A stretch of 51,464 bases of DNA from Verrucomicrobiota bacterium (GCA_008933025.1 WBXI01000006.1:1-51464), one strand, 5' to 3'. Shown: positions 1 through 8,566, counted from the first letter of the stretch. Notes: generated by a model from the sequence alone, not told the origin. Numbers and translations are program-made.

Positions 1-1
1 A

Positions 2-1120
2 GCCGCGTCCTGGCTCCGGTTCATGGGACTTTTCTGGGCCACCGCCCCCATCGCCTGGCTCTACGCCATCCCGGTCGAACGCCTCGCCGATTCCCTCGCG
101 GCCGCCCGGTTCAACGTCGCCTTGCTCGCCGTCGTCTCGCTCTGGCGCGTCCTCCTGATCGCCCGCGCGACCAGTGTCCTCCACGCCGTCCCTTTCGTCG
201 CCGCCCTCGCCTGGGTGGTGTCCGCCGCATGCCTCGAGGTGACCGCCGTCTACATTTTCGGGCCCGGCCTCGCCCGGGACATCATGGCCGGGATGGGCGG
301 CCTGCGGAATTCCCCGGAGGAAAACCTTTTGCTCGGCGCGCTCCATCGGGCCACGAACGCCGCGATCCTCGCCTTCGTCCCGGCCGTCCTCGTCGGGATC
401 GCGGCACGACGGTGGCACAAGTCGCCCGTCGCGGCCGGCGTGGTCCCCGCCCCGGCGCCGCTCCCGTGGAAGACCTTCGCCGCCCTCGCCGCCTTCTGGA
501 TCGCCGTCGCCATCCCCGCCCAGCGCGAAGTCCGGCTCAACGCCGAACTCGATGCCCTCGTCGCGGCCGGGCGTTGGCGCGAGGCACTCGACCACCTCGC
601 GGCCCATGGTCCGAAAGCCTACGCGCCTTCGCGCCAGCTTCCCCCGAAGGCGTTCGAATATTCCGTCTTCACCCAATTGCCCGACCTGTTGGGTGCCCTG
701 GCCACCAACGACCCGCCCTGGCTCCACGCGCATCTCCTCCGGCGCTGGAACATCCTCGCTTCCCACCTCGGGTACGTTCCCGCGACCGACGGTCCCCATC
801 CGACGGTCGACGACGAATACGTCGGCTGGCGCGGCTACATGGCCTGCCGCGAACTCGGGCCCGATGTCCTGATCCGCGCGCTCGACGGCCTCGAGTGCTC
901 CGCTTCGGGGCGAGCCTGGGTGAGCAACAACGTCGCGATGTTCGCGTTTGCCGCGGAGCACGCCGCGCCGGGGAGCCGGCAAATCGATGGAACGAACCCA
1001 CCCCCGTCCGGGTCTGCCGCCGACATGCGGCGACTGGGCGAGCGTCTCGCCCGCCACCCGAAGCCCCGAACTTCCGGCTTGCCCCGGACCGGGGCTTCTG
1101 GCGACGGTGCGTCGCGATGA
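2..1120 (+). CDS. Multi-pass membrane protein, 5' end outside window
   Basis: The frame is open from the first bases of the window, so the gene probably begins upstream; the first ATG in view is at 23 and gives 365 residues. Hydrophobic stretches lie at about residues 1-20, 27-45, 53-78, 108-126 and 150-165. They are followed by a soluble C-terminal region with conserved-looking aromatic and leucine-rich segments (about 185-300) and a low-complexity Arg/Pro/Ser tail. I do not recognise the family and propose no function. It is followed by a strong intrinsic terminator at 1244-1276, which separates it from the next gene. Confidence 0.6.
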   Translation, partial: AASWLRFMGLFWATAPIAWLYAIPVERLADSLAAARFNVALLAVVSLWRVLLIARATSVLHAVPFVAALAWVVSAACLEVTAVYIFGPGLARDIMAGMGGLRNSPEENLLLGALHRATNAAILAFVPAVLVGIAARRWHKSPVAAGVVPAPAPLPWKTFAALAAFWIAVAIPAQREVRLNAELDALVAAGRWREALDHLAAHGPKAYAPSRQLPPKAFEYSVFTQLPDLLGALATNDPPWLHAHLLRRWNILASHLGYVPATDGPHPTVDDEYVGWRGYMACRELGPDVLIRALDGLECSASGRAWVSNNVAMFAFAAEHAAPGSRQIDGTNPPPSGSAADMRRLGERLARHPKPRTSGLPRTGASGDGASR

Positions 1121-1243
1121 AGGTTCGGCGACACGTCGACGGCCCGTCCGGGACCAATGGTTCCCGGGCGAACCGCATCATTGGGGAGAACATCATTATC
1201 GGCGGCGCAAGCCGGCCTTGCTGAGCGAGTTTTCCCCGAACCG

Positions 1244-1276
1244 AAAACCCCGTTCCGCAGGCCGGAACGGGGTTTT
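1244..1276. terminator. Strong rho-independent terminator, possibly bidirectional
   Basis: A perfect 14-bp stem (1244-1257 with 1263-1276) encloses a 5-base loop. The GC-rich core is flanked by AAAA on the left arm and TTTT on the right, followed by ggtttt. It lies between the membrane protein ending at 1120 and the citramalate synthase start at 1322, so it should end upstream transcription. The A/T flanks on both sides would allow action in either direction. Confidence 0.85.
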
Positions 1277-1321
1277 GGTTTTCCGGACCCCACTTTTCGA
1301 GACACCCTCCGACACTCCTCC

Positions 1322-2893
1322 ATGAAATCCCACGTCGAGATCTACGACACGACCCTGCGCGACGGCTCGCAGGGCGAAGGCGTCAACTTTTCGGTCGCCG
1401 ACAAGCTCCGCATCGCCGAGCGCCTCGACCAGTTCGGCATGCACTTCATCGAGGGCGGCTGGCCGGGCTCGAATCCCAAGGACATCGAGTTCTTCGCGCA
1501 GGCCAAGCGGCGCAAGTGGCGCCACGCGCGCCTCGCGGCTTTCGGTTCCACCCGGCGCAAGGGCGTCGCCGTCGAATCCGACGAACAGGTGCGCCTCCTC
1601 CTCGAGGCCGGCACGCCCGTCGTGACGATCTACGGGAAGACCTCGATGCTCCATGTCCGCGAGGTGCTGCGCTGCACGCCGGAGGAAAACCTCGCGATGA
1701 TCGGCGACACGGTCCGCTACCTGAAGGACCACGGGAAATTCGTCGTGTACGACGCGGAACACTGTTTCGACGGCTTCAAACTCGACCCGGAATACGCGCT
1801 CGCCTCCTGGCAGGCCGCGGAGAAAGCCGGCGCGGACCGGGTGGTCCTCTGCGACACCAACGGCGGGTGCCTGCCCGGCGAGGTCGCGCGGATCACGGCC
1901 CACGCGATCGGCCGGCTGAACTGCCCGGTCGGCATCCATTCGCACGACGACAGCGGCCTCGGGGTGGCCAACGCGCTGGCGTCCGTCGAGTCCGGCGCGA
2001 TGCACGTGCAGGGCACCGTGAACGGCTACGGCGAGCGCACGGGCAATTGCAATCTCGTCAGCACCATCCCCTGCCTTGCCCTCAAGATGGGCCGGCGCAC
2101 CGTCGCCCCCGGTTCGCTGCGCAAGCTCCGGGACTTGTCCCAGTTCGTCGACGAGATGGCGAACATCCGGCCGAACCCGCGCCAACCCTGGGTGGGTTCC
2201 GCGGCTTTCGCCCACAAGGGCGGCACCCACGTCAACGCCGTCCAGAAACTCGCCTCCAGCTACGAGCACGTCGACCCGTCGCTCGTCGGCAACGCGCGCA
2301 ACATCCTCGTCAGCGACCTCTCCGGCCGCAGCAACATCCTGCTCAAGGCCCGCGACCTCGGGTTCGATCTCGACGAATCGAAGCCCGACGCCAAGGCGAT
2401 CCTGCAACGCGTGAAGGAACTGGAGCACGAAGGCTACGAGTTCGAGGCCGCCGAGGCGTCGCTCGCGCTCCTCATCCGCGGCCTGGTCGAGAAGAACCCG
2501 GAACTGCTTTTCACCGTCGACGCCTTCCACGTCTCGACCCGCGGCACGCCCGCCTCGTCCGTCTGCGAGGCCACCGTCAAGGTTCGGGTCGGCAACGTCG
2601 TCCACCACACGGTCGCCGACGGCGACGGCCCGGTGAACGCGCTCGACGGTGCCCTCCGCTCCGCCCTCGCCCGCTCGTTCCCCAAACTCGCCAAGGTCAC
2701 CCTCACCGATTACAAGGTCCGCATCCTCGACGGCGTCGCCGGCACCGCCGCCCGCACCCGCGTCCTCATCGTGTCCGGCGACGGCACCCGCGAATGGGGC
2801 ACCGTCGGCGTCAGCGAGAACATCATCTCGGCGTCGCTCCAGGCACTGGTGGACTCCATGGAATACGCGCTGCTCCAGCGCCGCGGTCGCTGA
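1322..2893 (+). CDS. cimA: (R)-citramalate synthase
   Basis: A 523-residue enzyme of the DRE-TIM metallolyase (LeuA-like) family. It condenses pyruvate with acetyl-CoA to (R)-citramalate, the first step of threonine-independent isoleucine synthesis. The N-terminal TIM barrel carries YDTTLRDGSQGEGV (residues 8-21, catalytic Arg13 and metal ligand Asp14), the CimA-typical EGGWPGSNPKD (44-54) and the metal-binding HSH at 206-208. A LeuA-type dimerisation/regulatory domain occupies about 385-523, where isoleucine feedback is expected. The open frame extends 55 codons upstream to 1157, but that extension has no family similarity and contains the terminator, so the ATG at 1322 is chosen. Length and the EGGWPGSNP signature favour CimA over isopropylmalate or homocitrate synthase. 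Confidence 0.93.
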   Translation: MKSHVEIYDTTLRDGSQGEGVNFSVADKLRIAERLDQFGMHFIEGGWPGSNPKDIEFFAQAKRRKWRHARLAAFGSTRRKGVAVESDEQVRLLLEAGTPVVTIYGKTSMLHVREVLRCTPEENLAMIGDTVRYLKDHGKFVVYDAEHCFDGFKLDPEYALASWQAAEKAGADRVVLCDTNGGCLPGEVARITAHAIGRLNCPVGIHSHDDSGLGVANALASVESGAMHVQGTVNGYGERTGNCNLVSTIPCLALKMGRRTVAPGSLRKLRDLSQFVDEMANIRPNPRQPWVGSAAFAHKGGTHVNAVQKLASSYEHVDPSLVGNARNILVSDLSGRSNILLKARDLGFDLDESKPDAKAILQRVKELEHEGYEFEAAEASLALLIRGLVEKNPELLFTVDAFHVSTRGTPASSVCEATVKVRVGNVVHHTVADGDGPVNALDGALRSALARSFPKLAKVTLTDYKVRILDGVAGTAARTRVLIVSGDGTREWGTVGVSENIISASLQALVDSMEYALLQRRGR

Positions 2894-2950
2894 CCGCCCC
2901 GCCGGACGACGCGCGGGCGGGTCCTTTCGTCGCGGACCCGCCCCGCCGTC

Positions 2951-3925
2951 CTAGGGAACCGCGGTCGCCCGGAAGAGCCCGGCGTCCACGAGACAGTTGG
3001 TCGAGAAGGTCCAGGTGCCCGACGTCACGCGCTGCGTGGCGATCGGGACCCAGGCCACCGCGTCGCGGCTTTTCCAGACGGTGTAGGTCCCGATCCACGG
3101 TCCGTTGACGTCGAAGAAGAACACGTTGGAAGCCACCGAGGTCTGCACCAGGCGCAGCGGCACGTCGAATGGGTACACCGCCAGGCGTACCGGGGCACTG
3201 GTCACGCTGCCGGCCGTGTTCGCGACCACCACCCGGTAGAGTCCGTCGGCCGAAGCGGGCACGTTGGTCAGCACGAGCGTCGGCAGCGTCCCGCCGGGCA
3301 CCGGCAGGTCGCCGACCCACCATTGGTACGACGGCGCCGGATCGCCGGTCGCCAGCACCTCGAACCGTGCCGTACCGCCGACGGCCACCGACTGCGGCAG
3401 CGGGTCCCGGTCGACCACGGGCACGACGCCGTTCGGCGCGATCTCGATGGTCACCGGCATGCTCACCATCATGGGGCCGTAATTCACGTTCCCGGCGAAG
3501 ACCTCAACGTTGTAGGTGCCGGCCACGGTGGGCGTCCCCTGGATGTAGCCCTTGCCGCCCGGCTTGGTGTCGATGGCCAAACCGGGCGGAAGCGGTCGGC
3601 AATCGAACGTGTCGAGGGTGTGGTCCGAACCGGGGTCGAGCACCGTGATGCGGATCTTGAAGGGCGTGCCGACCTTTCCCGAAACCCAATTGGTGGGATC
3701 ACCGACGGGCGTCGTGCCCGAATAGACGACGACGCCGCCGATCGCCGCGGAAGCGGCCGAAAGGGCGTGGGCACCGCCCGAAACCAACGAGCCCAGTCCG
3801 GCCCAACGGCACAACTGCACCGCGAGGGGCGCGCCGAGTCTTCCCAGGACGAACAACGGCTGGAACCAAGCCCGTCCCTGGACGAACAACGCCAGGAGCA
3901 ACGGCCACAGGCGCGCCGCCTTCAT
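2951..3925 (-). CDS. Secreted Ig-like domain protein, last gene of redox operon
   Basis: A 324-residue protein with an N-terminal hydrophobic signal/anchor region (about residues 5-65). A putative-Ig (He_PIG-like) segment around 75-165 contains LPPGLAIDTKPGGKGYIQGTP-type spacing. A second Ig-like domain at about 170-265 carries the YQWWVGD and GLYRVVVANTAG signatures seen in many verrucomicrobial exported proteins. The C-terminal 60 residues look like a further beta domain. The start is the ATG at 3925, whose ATGA overlaps the TGA stop of the preceding gene, so it is translationally coupled to the operon. No catalytic residues are visible. It may be a surface or periplasmic partner of the redox proteins, or simply co-transcribed. 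Confidence 0.75.
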   Translation of the reverse strand: MKAARLWPLLLALFVQGRAWFQPLFVLGRLGAPLAVQLCRWAGLGSLVSGGAHALSAASAAIGGVVVYSGTTPVGDPTNWVSGKVGTPFKIRITVLDPGSDHTLDTFDCRPLPPGLAIDTKPGGKGYIQGTPTVAGTYNVEVFAGNVNYGPMMVSMPVTIEIAPNGVVPVVDRDPLPQSVAVGGTARFEVLATGDPAPSYQWWVGDLPVPGGTLPTLVLTNVPASADGLYRVVVANTAGSVTSAPVRLAVYPFDVPLRLVQTSVASNVFFFDVNGPWIGTYTVWKSRDAVAWVPIATQRVTSGTWTFSTNCLVDAGLFRATAVP

Positions 3926-4494
3926 CGGGTTCCCTCCCGGGTCCGGTCGCCGGCCCCGTGCCGATCCTCCGGCGTCGCCTCTCCCAATTCGCGCACCCCG
4001 CCGCGCGAATCGACCTCGAATCGCCGGGTCTCCGGGAAGAAGCAACTCGACCCGCTGCAACCCTGCAGCACGACCTCGATCCGCAAGGGCGCCGGCCGTG
4101 GTTGCGGCAGGACCCAATCCGCCGAGAACGACGCGGCGTACACGCGTTTCTTTTGGCCGGAGAAACGGTCCTTCACCGGGACCGATTGCGGCAGCCGGAA
4201 CCGGATCCGGTTGGTCGTGCCGTCGAGCCGGAACTCCAGCTTCTCGGCATACAACAGGTGGGCGGCCGGGAGCCGGAATCCCAGGGTGAGGCACGCTTGG
4301 CCGGAATTCGTGGCCATCGTCGGGACAATCTCGAACGGACTGGCACCCCGGGCCGACCCGCAGGCCAGCCAAACCAGCAGGCCCGGCATCGCAAGCCGGC
4401 ACATGCGCCGGGCCGCGCCGCGCGCCCCTTGGGCCATGGCCCGGGCCACTCGGGCCGGCGCCGTCGCCACCCACGCAATCCAGACGCGGTGCAT
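3922..4494 (-). CDS. DsbD alpha-like periplasmic disulfide protein
   Basis: A 190-residue exported protein. After a long, Arg-rich signal region (about 1-50), residues 55-165 resemble the N-terminal alpha domain of thiol:disulfide interchange protein DsbD. They contain an LQGC-SGSS-CFFP segment with Cys146 and Cys151 (C-x4-C), like the YQxCxxxxCxxP motif of that family. In DsbD this domain passes electrons from the membrane domain to periplasmic substrates. Here it stands alone, with no transmembrane beta domain in the gene. It starts 10 bases after the DUF4266 gene and overlaps the next gene by ATGA. The neighbouring TlpA thioredoxin is the likely redox partner (inference). It ends in a charged tail that is probably disordered. 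Confidence 0.72.
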   Translation of the reverse strand: MHRVWIAWVATAPARVARAMAQGARGAARRMCRLAMPGLLVWLACGSARGASPFEIVPTMATNSGQACLTLGFRLPAAHLLYAEKLEFRLDGTTNRIRFRLPQSVPVKDRFSGQKKRVYAASFSADWVLPQPRPAPLRIEVVLQGCSGSSCFFPETRRFEVDSRGGVRELGEATPEDRHGAGDRTREGTR

Positions 4495-4504
4495 CGTTCG
4501 TTCC

Positions 4505-4738
4505 TCAATTGCAGCCGCAGCCCCCGCCCCCGACGGCGCGGCCGCCGTGCACCGCTTCCCGCGAAAACCACAGGTGCTCGCCCATGGCCGACCCGAGGCG
4601 GTCCCGGTCCGGCCGCATCCCGTACTGCGCCAGATGATCCCGTTCCCACGGCCGGACGGCGGAGCAACCGGACATCACGGCCATCGCCGCCACGGCGATC
4701 ACCGCCCGGCAATACCGGATGGACGACCGGGGTTTCAT
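4505..4738 (-). CDS. DUF4266 small lipoprotein with GGGGCGCN tail
   Basis: A 77-residue protein with a lipoprotein signal (lipobox ending at Cys25, AVMSGC) and a short mature part carrying RPWERDHLA and HLWFSREAVHGG. It ends in a glycine-rich tail with two cysteines, GGGGCGCN. This is the hallmark of the DUF4266 family, whose function is unknown to me. The start at 4738 is fixed by an ATGA overlap with the TlpA stop. The Cys-Gly-Cys end could bind a metal, be oxidised by the adjacent thioredoxin, or be modified (inference). From memory, DUF4266 and DUF3570 genes often sit together with a thioredoxin, sometimes with a flavin transferase. No flavin transferase is present in this window. Confidence 0.85.
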   Translation of the reverse strand: MKPRSSIRYCRAVIAVAAMAVMSGCSAVRPWERDHLAQYGMRPDRDRLGSAMGEHLWFSREAVHGGRAVGGGGCGCN

Positions 4739-5364
4739 CGTGGGACCTGCCCGCGCGCCTCGGGCACCGCGTTCGTGCCCGGCGCACGCAACAACTGCTC
4801 GATCTCGCGGAGGTACAGCCGCTTGGTTTCGTGCCCCTTGTAGCCCGGGTGCATGAACCGGACGATGCCCTCCCGGTCGAGCAGGAACGAGGTGGGCATG
4901 GCGACCACGTTCACCCGTGCCACCAACCGCCGCTTCGCGTCCCGCACCACGGGAAACGAAACCGGGTTGTCCGCGAGGAACGCCTTCATGGCCGACTTGC
5001 TTTCGTCGACGTTGACCGCCAGCACCTGCAAACCCTGCGACCGGTACCGCTGGAAAAAGTCTTCCATCAACGGGAACGATTCCTGGCACGGGCCGCACCA
5101 CGACGCCCAGAAATCGACGACGACGACCTTGCCCCGGAGTTCCCGCGGCAGGTCGCCTTCCATCCCGAACGCCGCCAGGTCCGGGAACCGGTCGCCGACC
5201 TGGAGCGCCGGCACCGCGTTGGTGGGCGTCGCCGCGGTTTTCGTCTCGGCCCCGAACGCCGGCGATGGGTTCGCGAACGCGGCGCCGACCGCCACCGCGC
5301 ACGCGAGCGGCAGCCATCCCCACGCACCGCGCCGGGGAGGGGTTTCGGTAGGAGTGATGTTCAT
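4735..5364 (-). CDS. TlpA-family periplasmic thioredoxin
   Basis: A 209-residue exported thioredoxin-fold protein. The signal/anchor covers about residues 12-38 and the TlpA/AhpC-TSA-like domain about 55-195. The redox motif is WCGPC (Cys90 and Cys93) within VVVDFWASWCGPC, and the cis-proline segment is VVAMPTSFLLD. It should reduce disulfides on the outer face of the inner membrane. It lies 19 bases after the DUF3570 gene and overlaps DUF4266 by ATGA. That coupling makes the two-cysteine DUF4266 lipoprotein and the Cys146/Cys151 DsbD-alpha protein plausible substrates or partners (inference). Its own reductant, a CcdA/DsbD membrane protein, is not in this window. Confidence 0.9.
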   Translation of the reverse strand: MNITPTETPPRRGAWGWLPLACAVAVGAAFANPSPAFGAETKTAATPTNAVPALQVGDRFPDLAAFGMEGDLPRELRGKVVVVDFWASWCGPCQESFPLMEDFFQRYRSQGLQVLAVNVDESKSAMKAFLADNPVSFPVVRDAKRRLVARVNVVAMPTSFLLDREGIVRFMHPGYKGHETKRLYLREIEQLLRAPGTNAVPEARGQVPR

Positions 5365-5383
5365 GCGACGATGCGGGCGCGGT

Positions 5384-6550
5384 TCAGAATTGCAGCCGCA
5401 ACCCGACGGTCCAGATGTTGGCCTCGGGGTAGTTGCTCCGCGAAGTCACGGCGTCGAGGCCCAGCATCCGGTAGCGCTTGTACGCGGCTTCCAGAGTGCC
5501 GTGCCGGTGGACCCGCCATGACACCGAGGCACCGTAGGTGAAAGTCTCGAGCTCCGAAAGCCGGTAATCGGCCGAGGAAAACGCCGGGATCACGGCGTCC
5601 GGCGTCGACTCGGGATCGGTGGGATCGCCGGCGAACCGCACGCCGTAGAACGACGCCGCGGACTGGCGGTGGTACCGGAACATCGGCGCGACGCGGACCC
5701 GGTTCCCGAGATCCTGGAACCACTCGACCCCGGCGGTGTGGCCGACGATCCCGAAGGAATCGTGGCCGAACCGATAGCTGGTCTCGACGGCGGCGTGGAG
5801 CGGCGGGATGGCCTGGTTCCAACCCACCCAGACCACTTGCCGCGTCTTGTGCCCGGGACGTTGGTCGGGGAACAACGTCCGGGAGTTCGGATAGCCGTCG
5901 AAGCGGACGCCCTTGTACGGATCCGAGAGGTAGCCGGAGGCGGTGCCCAGCGTGAGGTTGACCGTCAACAGGGACAAACGGTTCAGGACCTGCACCCAGC
6001 CGACCAGGAATTCCCACTCGTCCTTCCGCCGCTCGCGGCGCCACGACTTGGGTTGGATGGTGTCGAAATCGCGGGCCAAACCCAGGTTCAGGGTCGAGTT
6101 CTTCCCGTTGAAATCAAAACTGTAGTTCGCCCCCGGCGCGTACGAGACGTAGTCGTTCTCGCGGCTTTGCGCGAAGTGCGGCGCGATCGTGTGCGCCCCG
6201 TGGCGCCAGACCCATTCCAAAGTCTCCGCCAACCGCAGGTCGGTGAGTTCCGCCAGCGGGACCTGCGTGCTCCCCTTCGGCGGCGGCGCGCCGGTCGGGG
6301 TCGCGCCCGAGATCGCGTCCGCCACGAACTGTGCCCGGACCGTCTGCTGCGCCGGCAGGTCCGCCTCGACCTGGACGGCATGGGTCTGCACGTCGGTGCG
6401 GTGCGCGTCTTCCTGGTACGCCTCGAACCGGTACTGCACGCCGATCTCGCCCCGGACCTGCAGGCGGCCGAGCCCGGGCAACAGCAGCGCGGCCAGCAAT
6501 GCCAGCAGGGGTCGCGGCCGGGCCGCCGTGGAATCGCCCAAAGCCTTCAT
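5384..6550 (-). CDS. DUF3570 outer-membrane beta-barrel-like protein
   Basis: A 388-residue protein with a signal peptide (about 1-35). It has repeating amphipathic beta strands rich in Tyr, Trp and Arg and ends in TVGLRLQF, a terminal phenylalanine typical of BAM-inserted barrels. Features such as YQEDAHRTDVQTH near the N terminus and repeated RxxxVxVGW strands fit DUF3570. Function is unknown; a porin-like or surface-scaffold role is the simplest reading. The start is set by the overlap with the stop of the histidine kinase (ATGA at 6550-6547). It is the first structural gene after the two-component system and precedes the TlpA/DUF4266 pair. Confidence 0.82.
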   Translation of the reverse strand: MKALGDSTAARPRPLLALLAALLLPGLGRLQVRGEIGVQYRFEAYQEDAHRTDVQTHAVQVEADLPAQQTVRAQFVADAISGATPTGAPPPKGSTQVPLAELTDLRLAETLEWVWRHGAHTIAPHFAQSRENDYVSYAPGANYSFDFNGKNSTLNLGLARDFDTIQPKSWRRERRKDEWEFLVGWVQVLNRLSLLTVNLTLGTASGYLSDPYKGVRFDGYPNSRTLFPDQRPGHKTRQVVWVGWNQAIPPLHAAVETSYRFGHDSFGIVGHTAGVEWFQDLGNRVRVAPMFRYHRQSAASFYGVRFAGDPTDPESTPDAVIPAFSSADYRLSELETFTYGASVSWRVHRHGTLEAAYKRYRMLGLDAVTSRSNYPEANIWTVGLRLQF

Positions 6551-7638
6551 GTTCCGTGTTCCCCGGCCACGACCGGAACCAGACCGGTCCCGGCGACGCG
6601 TTGCACCGGCTCGAGCGGCAGTTCGAGGCGCGACAAATGCCAGACGCGGCCCTGGCGTTGGCGGAATCCCAGGTTGCCCGGCAACGCGACCAACGCCCGC
6701 ACGACCCGCAACCCCAGCCCCAGCGTGTGCCCCGCCGGCGTCGTGTGCCGCACCTGGTTGAGGATCGTCAACCGCACCCGCTGGCCCGCCACCCGCAGGC
6801 GGATGCAGATCGGCCCGCGCCCGTGCACCAACGAATTCGTGAGCAGCGAGTGCAGGATTTGCTTCCCGTACCGGGGATCGACGTTCACCCAGCAGCTGCC
6901 ACCGGGCTGTTCGAGCCGCAACTCGCGTTTCTCCTCCGCCGCCAGCAGCCGGAAATCCCGGATCAGATCGTCCAGCAGCGCCGCGATGTCCACCGCGCGG
7001 CGGTCCCATTGCAACCGGCCCTGGTCGGCCTTGGCGATCAACAGCGACTGGTCCACCACGTGCGTGAGCCGGTGCAACTCCCCGTGCAGTTCCTCCGCCA
7101 GCTCGGGGTCGATCCGGCCGTCGGACTGCTCGACCTTGAGCCGGAGGATGGTCAACGGCGTGCGCAGTTCGTGGGCGACCCGCGCGGCGTACTCGCTCAT
7201 CTCGCCGAAGGAGGTCCGCAGCCGGCCGAGCATGTCGTTCAGGTGCCGCACGAGGTCGCGGAACTGCTCGTCGGCCTCCGCCAACTCGACGCGCCGGTCC
7301 AGGTTGCGGGTGCTCACGGCCATCAACTGGGTGTTGAGGCTCCCGATCGGGCTCAGCGACTTGCGCGCGATCCACCAACCGAGCAGGAGCAACGCCAGCA
7401 CCATGGGCAACGAGAACGTCAATCCCGCCACCACCAGGTCGTTCATGATCTCGCGGATCTCTTCCTCCGTCAGGCTGCCGCGCAGCCGCCAGTTCTCGCG
7501 CGTCGTCGCTTCCGTGCCGAACGATTTCCGGCGGAGTTCCTGGTCGAGGTTGCTGTAGGTCAACCCCATGAAGACCGCGGTCGCCGCGAAGAAACTCAGG
7601 GCAAACCACAGGGTGAGCCGGACCCGCAACGACTTCAT
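6547..7638 (-). CDS. Sensor histidine kinase with degenerate ATP-binding domain
   Basis: A 363-residue membrane kinase. TM1 is about residues 8-26, a short 45-residue periplasmic loop follows, then TM2 at about 68-90, a HAMP region at 90-142 and a dimerisation domain with AHELRTPL (phospho-acceptor His156). The N-box is ILHSLLTNSLVHG (Asn268). The usual G1 box (DxGxG) and F-box are missing: the segment reads LTILNQV and goes straight to a GLGL G2 motif at 307-310. The catalytic domain is therefore shortened. Kinase activity may be altered, or this may be a subfamily form. It is coupled to the response regulator (ATGA overlap at 7638) and to DUF3570. Confidence 0.88.
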   Translation of the reverse strand: MKSLRVRLTLWFALSFFAATAVFMGLTYSNLDQELRRKSFGTEATTRENWRLRGSLTEEEIREIMNDLVVAGLTFSLPMVLALLLLGWWIARKSLSPIGSLNTQLMAVSTRNLDRRVELAEADEQFRDLVRHLNDMLGRLRTSFGEMSEYAARVAHELRTPLTILRLKVEQSDGRIDPELAEELHGELHRLTHVVDQSLLIAKADQGRLQWDRRAVDIAALLDDLIRDFRLLAAEEKRELRLEQPGGSCWVNVDPRYGKQILHSLLTNSLVHGRGPICIRLRVAGQRVRLTILNQVRHTTPAGHTLGLGLRVVRALVALPGNLGFRQRQGRVWHLSRLELPLEPVQRVAGTGLVPVVAGEHGT

Positions 7639-8312
7639 TCGGCCTCCTCCCGCAGCGCGAACCCGACGCCGCGCACGGTGTGCAGCAGGGGCTTGGTCCC
7701 CGGCAGGTCCAGTTTCCGGCGCAGGTAGTTCACGTACACGTTCACCACGTTCGTCTGCGAATCGAAGTGCTGGTCCCACACGTGCTCCACGATCGCCGTC
7801 TTGCTCACCGGCTTCGGCGAACTCACCATCAGGAATTCCAGCAGCGCGAACTCGCGGTTCGTCAACTCGATCTCCGCCCCGCCACGCCGCGCGCAATGCG
7901 ACACCAGATCCAGCTCGAGATCCGCCACCCGCAGCGTGTTGGCCTGCTGCGGACGCTGCCGCCGCAGCACCGCCCGGATCCGCGCCAACAGTTCCGTCAG
8001 CGAAAACGGCTTCACCAGATAGTCGTCCGCGCCCGCGTCCAATCCCCGCACCCGGTCCTCCACGTCGCCCCGCGCCGTCACGAAGATCACCGGCACCGTC
8101 GATCCCTTCCGGCGCAGGTGCCGGACCACCGTGAACCCGTCCTTCGCCGGCATCATCACGTCGAACACCATCGCGTCGTACGGGTGGTTCTCCGCCAGCC
8201 ACAGCGCCTCGTCGCCGTCCGACGCCAAGTCGACGGCATAGCCCTCCGCCTGCAGGCCCTGCCGCAGGTGTTCGGCCACCTTCGTCTCGTCTTCCGCGAT
8301 CAGGATGCGCAT
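7635..8312 (-). CDS. OmpR-family response regulator
   Basis: A 225-residue DNA-binding regulator. The receiver domain (about 1-115) has acidic residues in IAEDE, phospho-acceptor Asp51 in VFDVMMP, and the TARG and DYLVKPF switch segments. The winged-helix domain (about 130-220) ends with the VNVYVNYLRRKLD and HTVRGVGF motifs of the OmpR/PhoB class. The ATG at 8312 is chosen because MRILIAEDE is the normal family start; a GTG five codons upstream at 8327 is possible. It is the first gene of the seven-gene minus-strand operon and probably autoregulates it from the 8313-8649 region (inference). Confidence 0.94.
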   Translation of the reverse strand: MRILIAEDETKVAEHLRQGLQAEGYAVDLASDGDEALWLAENHPYDAMVFDVMMPAKDGFTVVRHLRRKGSTVPVIFVTARGDVEDRVRGLDAGADDYLVKPFSLTELLARIRAVLRRQRPQQANTLRVADLELDLVSHCARRGGAEIELTNREFALLEFLMVSSPKPVSKTAIVEHVWDQHFDSQTNVVNVYVNYLRRKLDLPGTKPLLHTVRGVGFALREEAE

Positions 8313-8566
8313 GGATTTTCTACCCACCCAATAGGCCGATCCCTCCCCCCGGGCGAGTGCGATCGTCTCCTTAAGAAAAAACTAACCGCTGCCCGACGCC
8401 GTCCTTACGCGGGACCGGGCAGGTTCATGACGGCGACGGTTCTCTCCTCCCGTCCGTCGCCGTGGCGGTCCAAGGTGCTGATTCCTTCGGACCGCTTTAT
8501 TCCGCGGGGGACGGTTCGCGTCCGGTTGGTGGCGCGGGCCGTCCCCCCAATTCCCCCGGCCCCACC

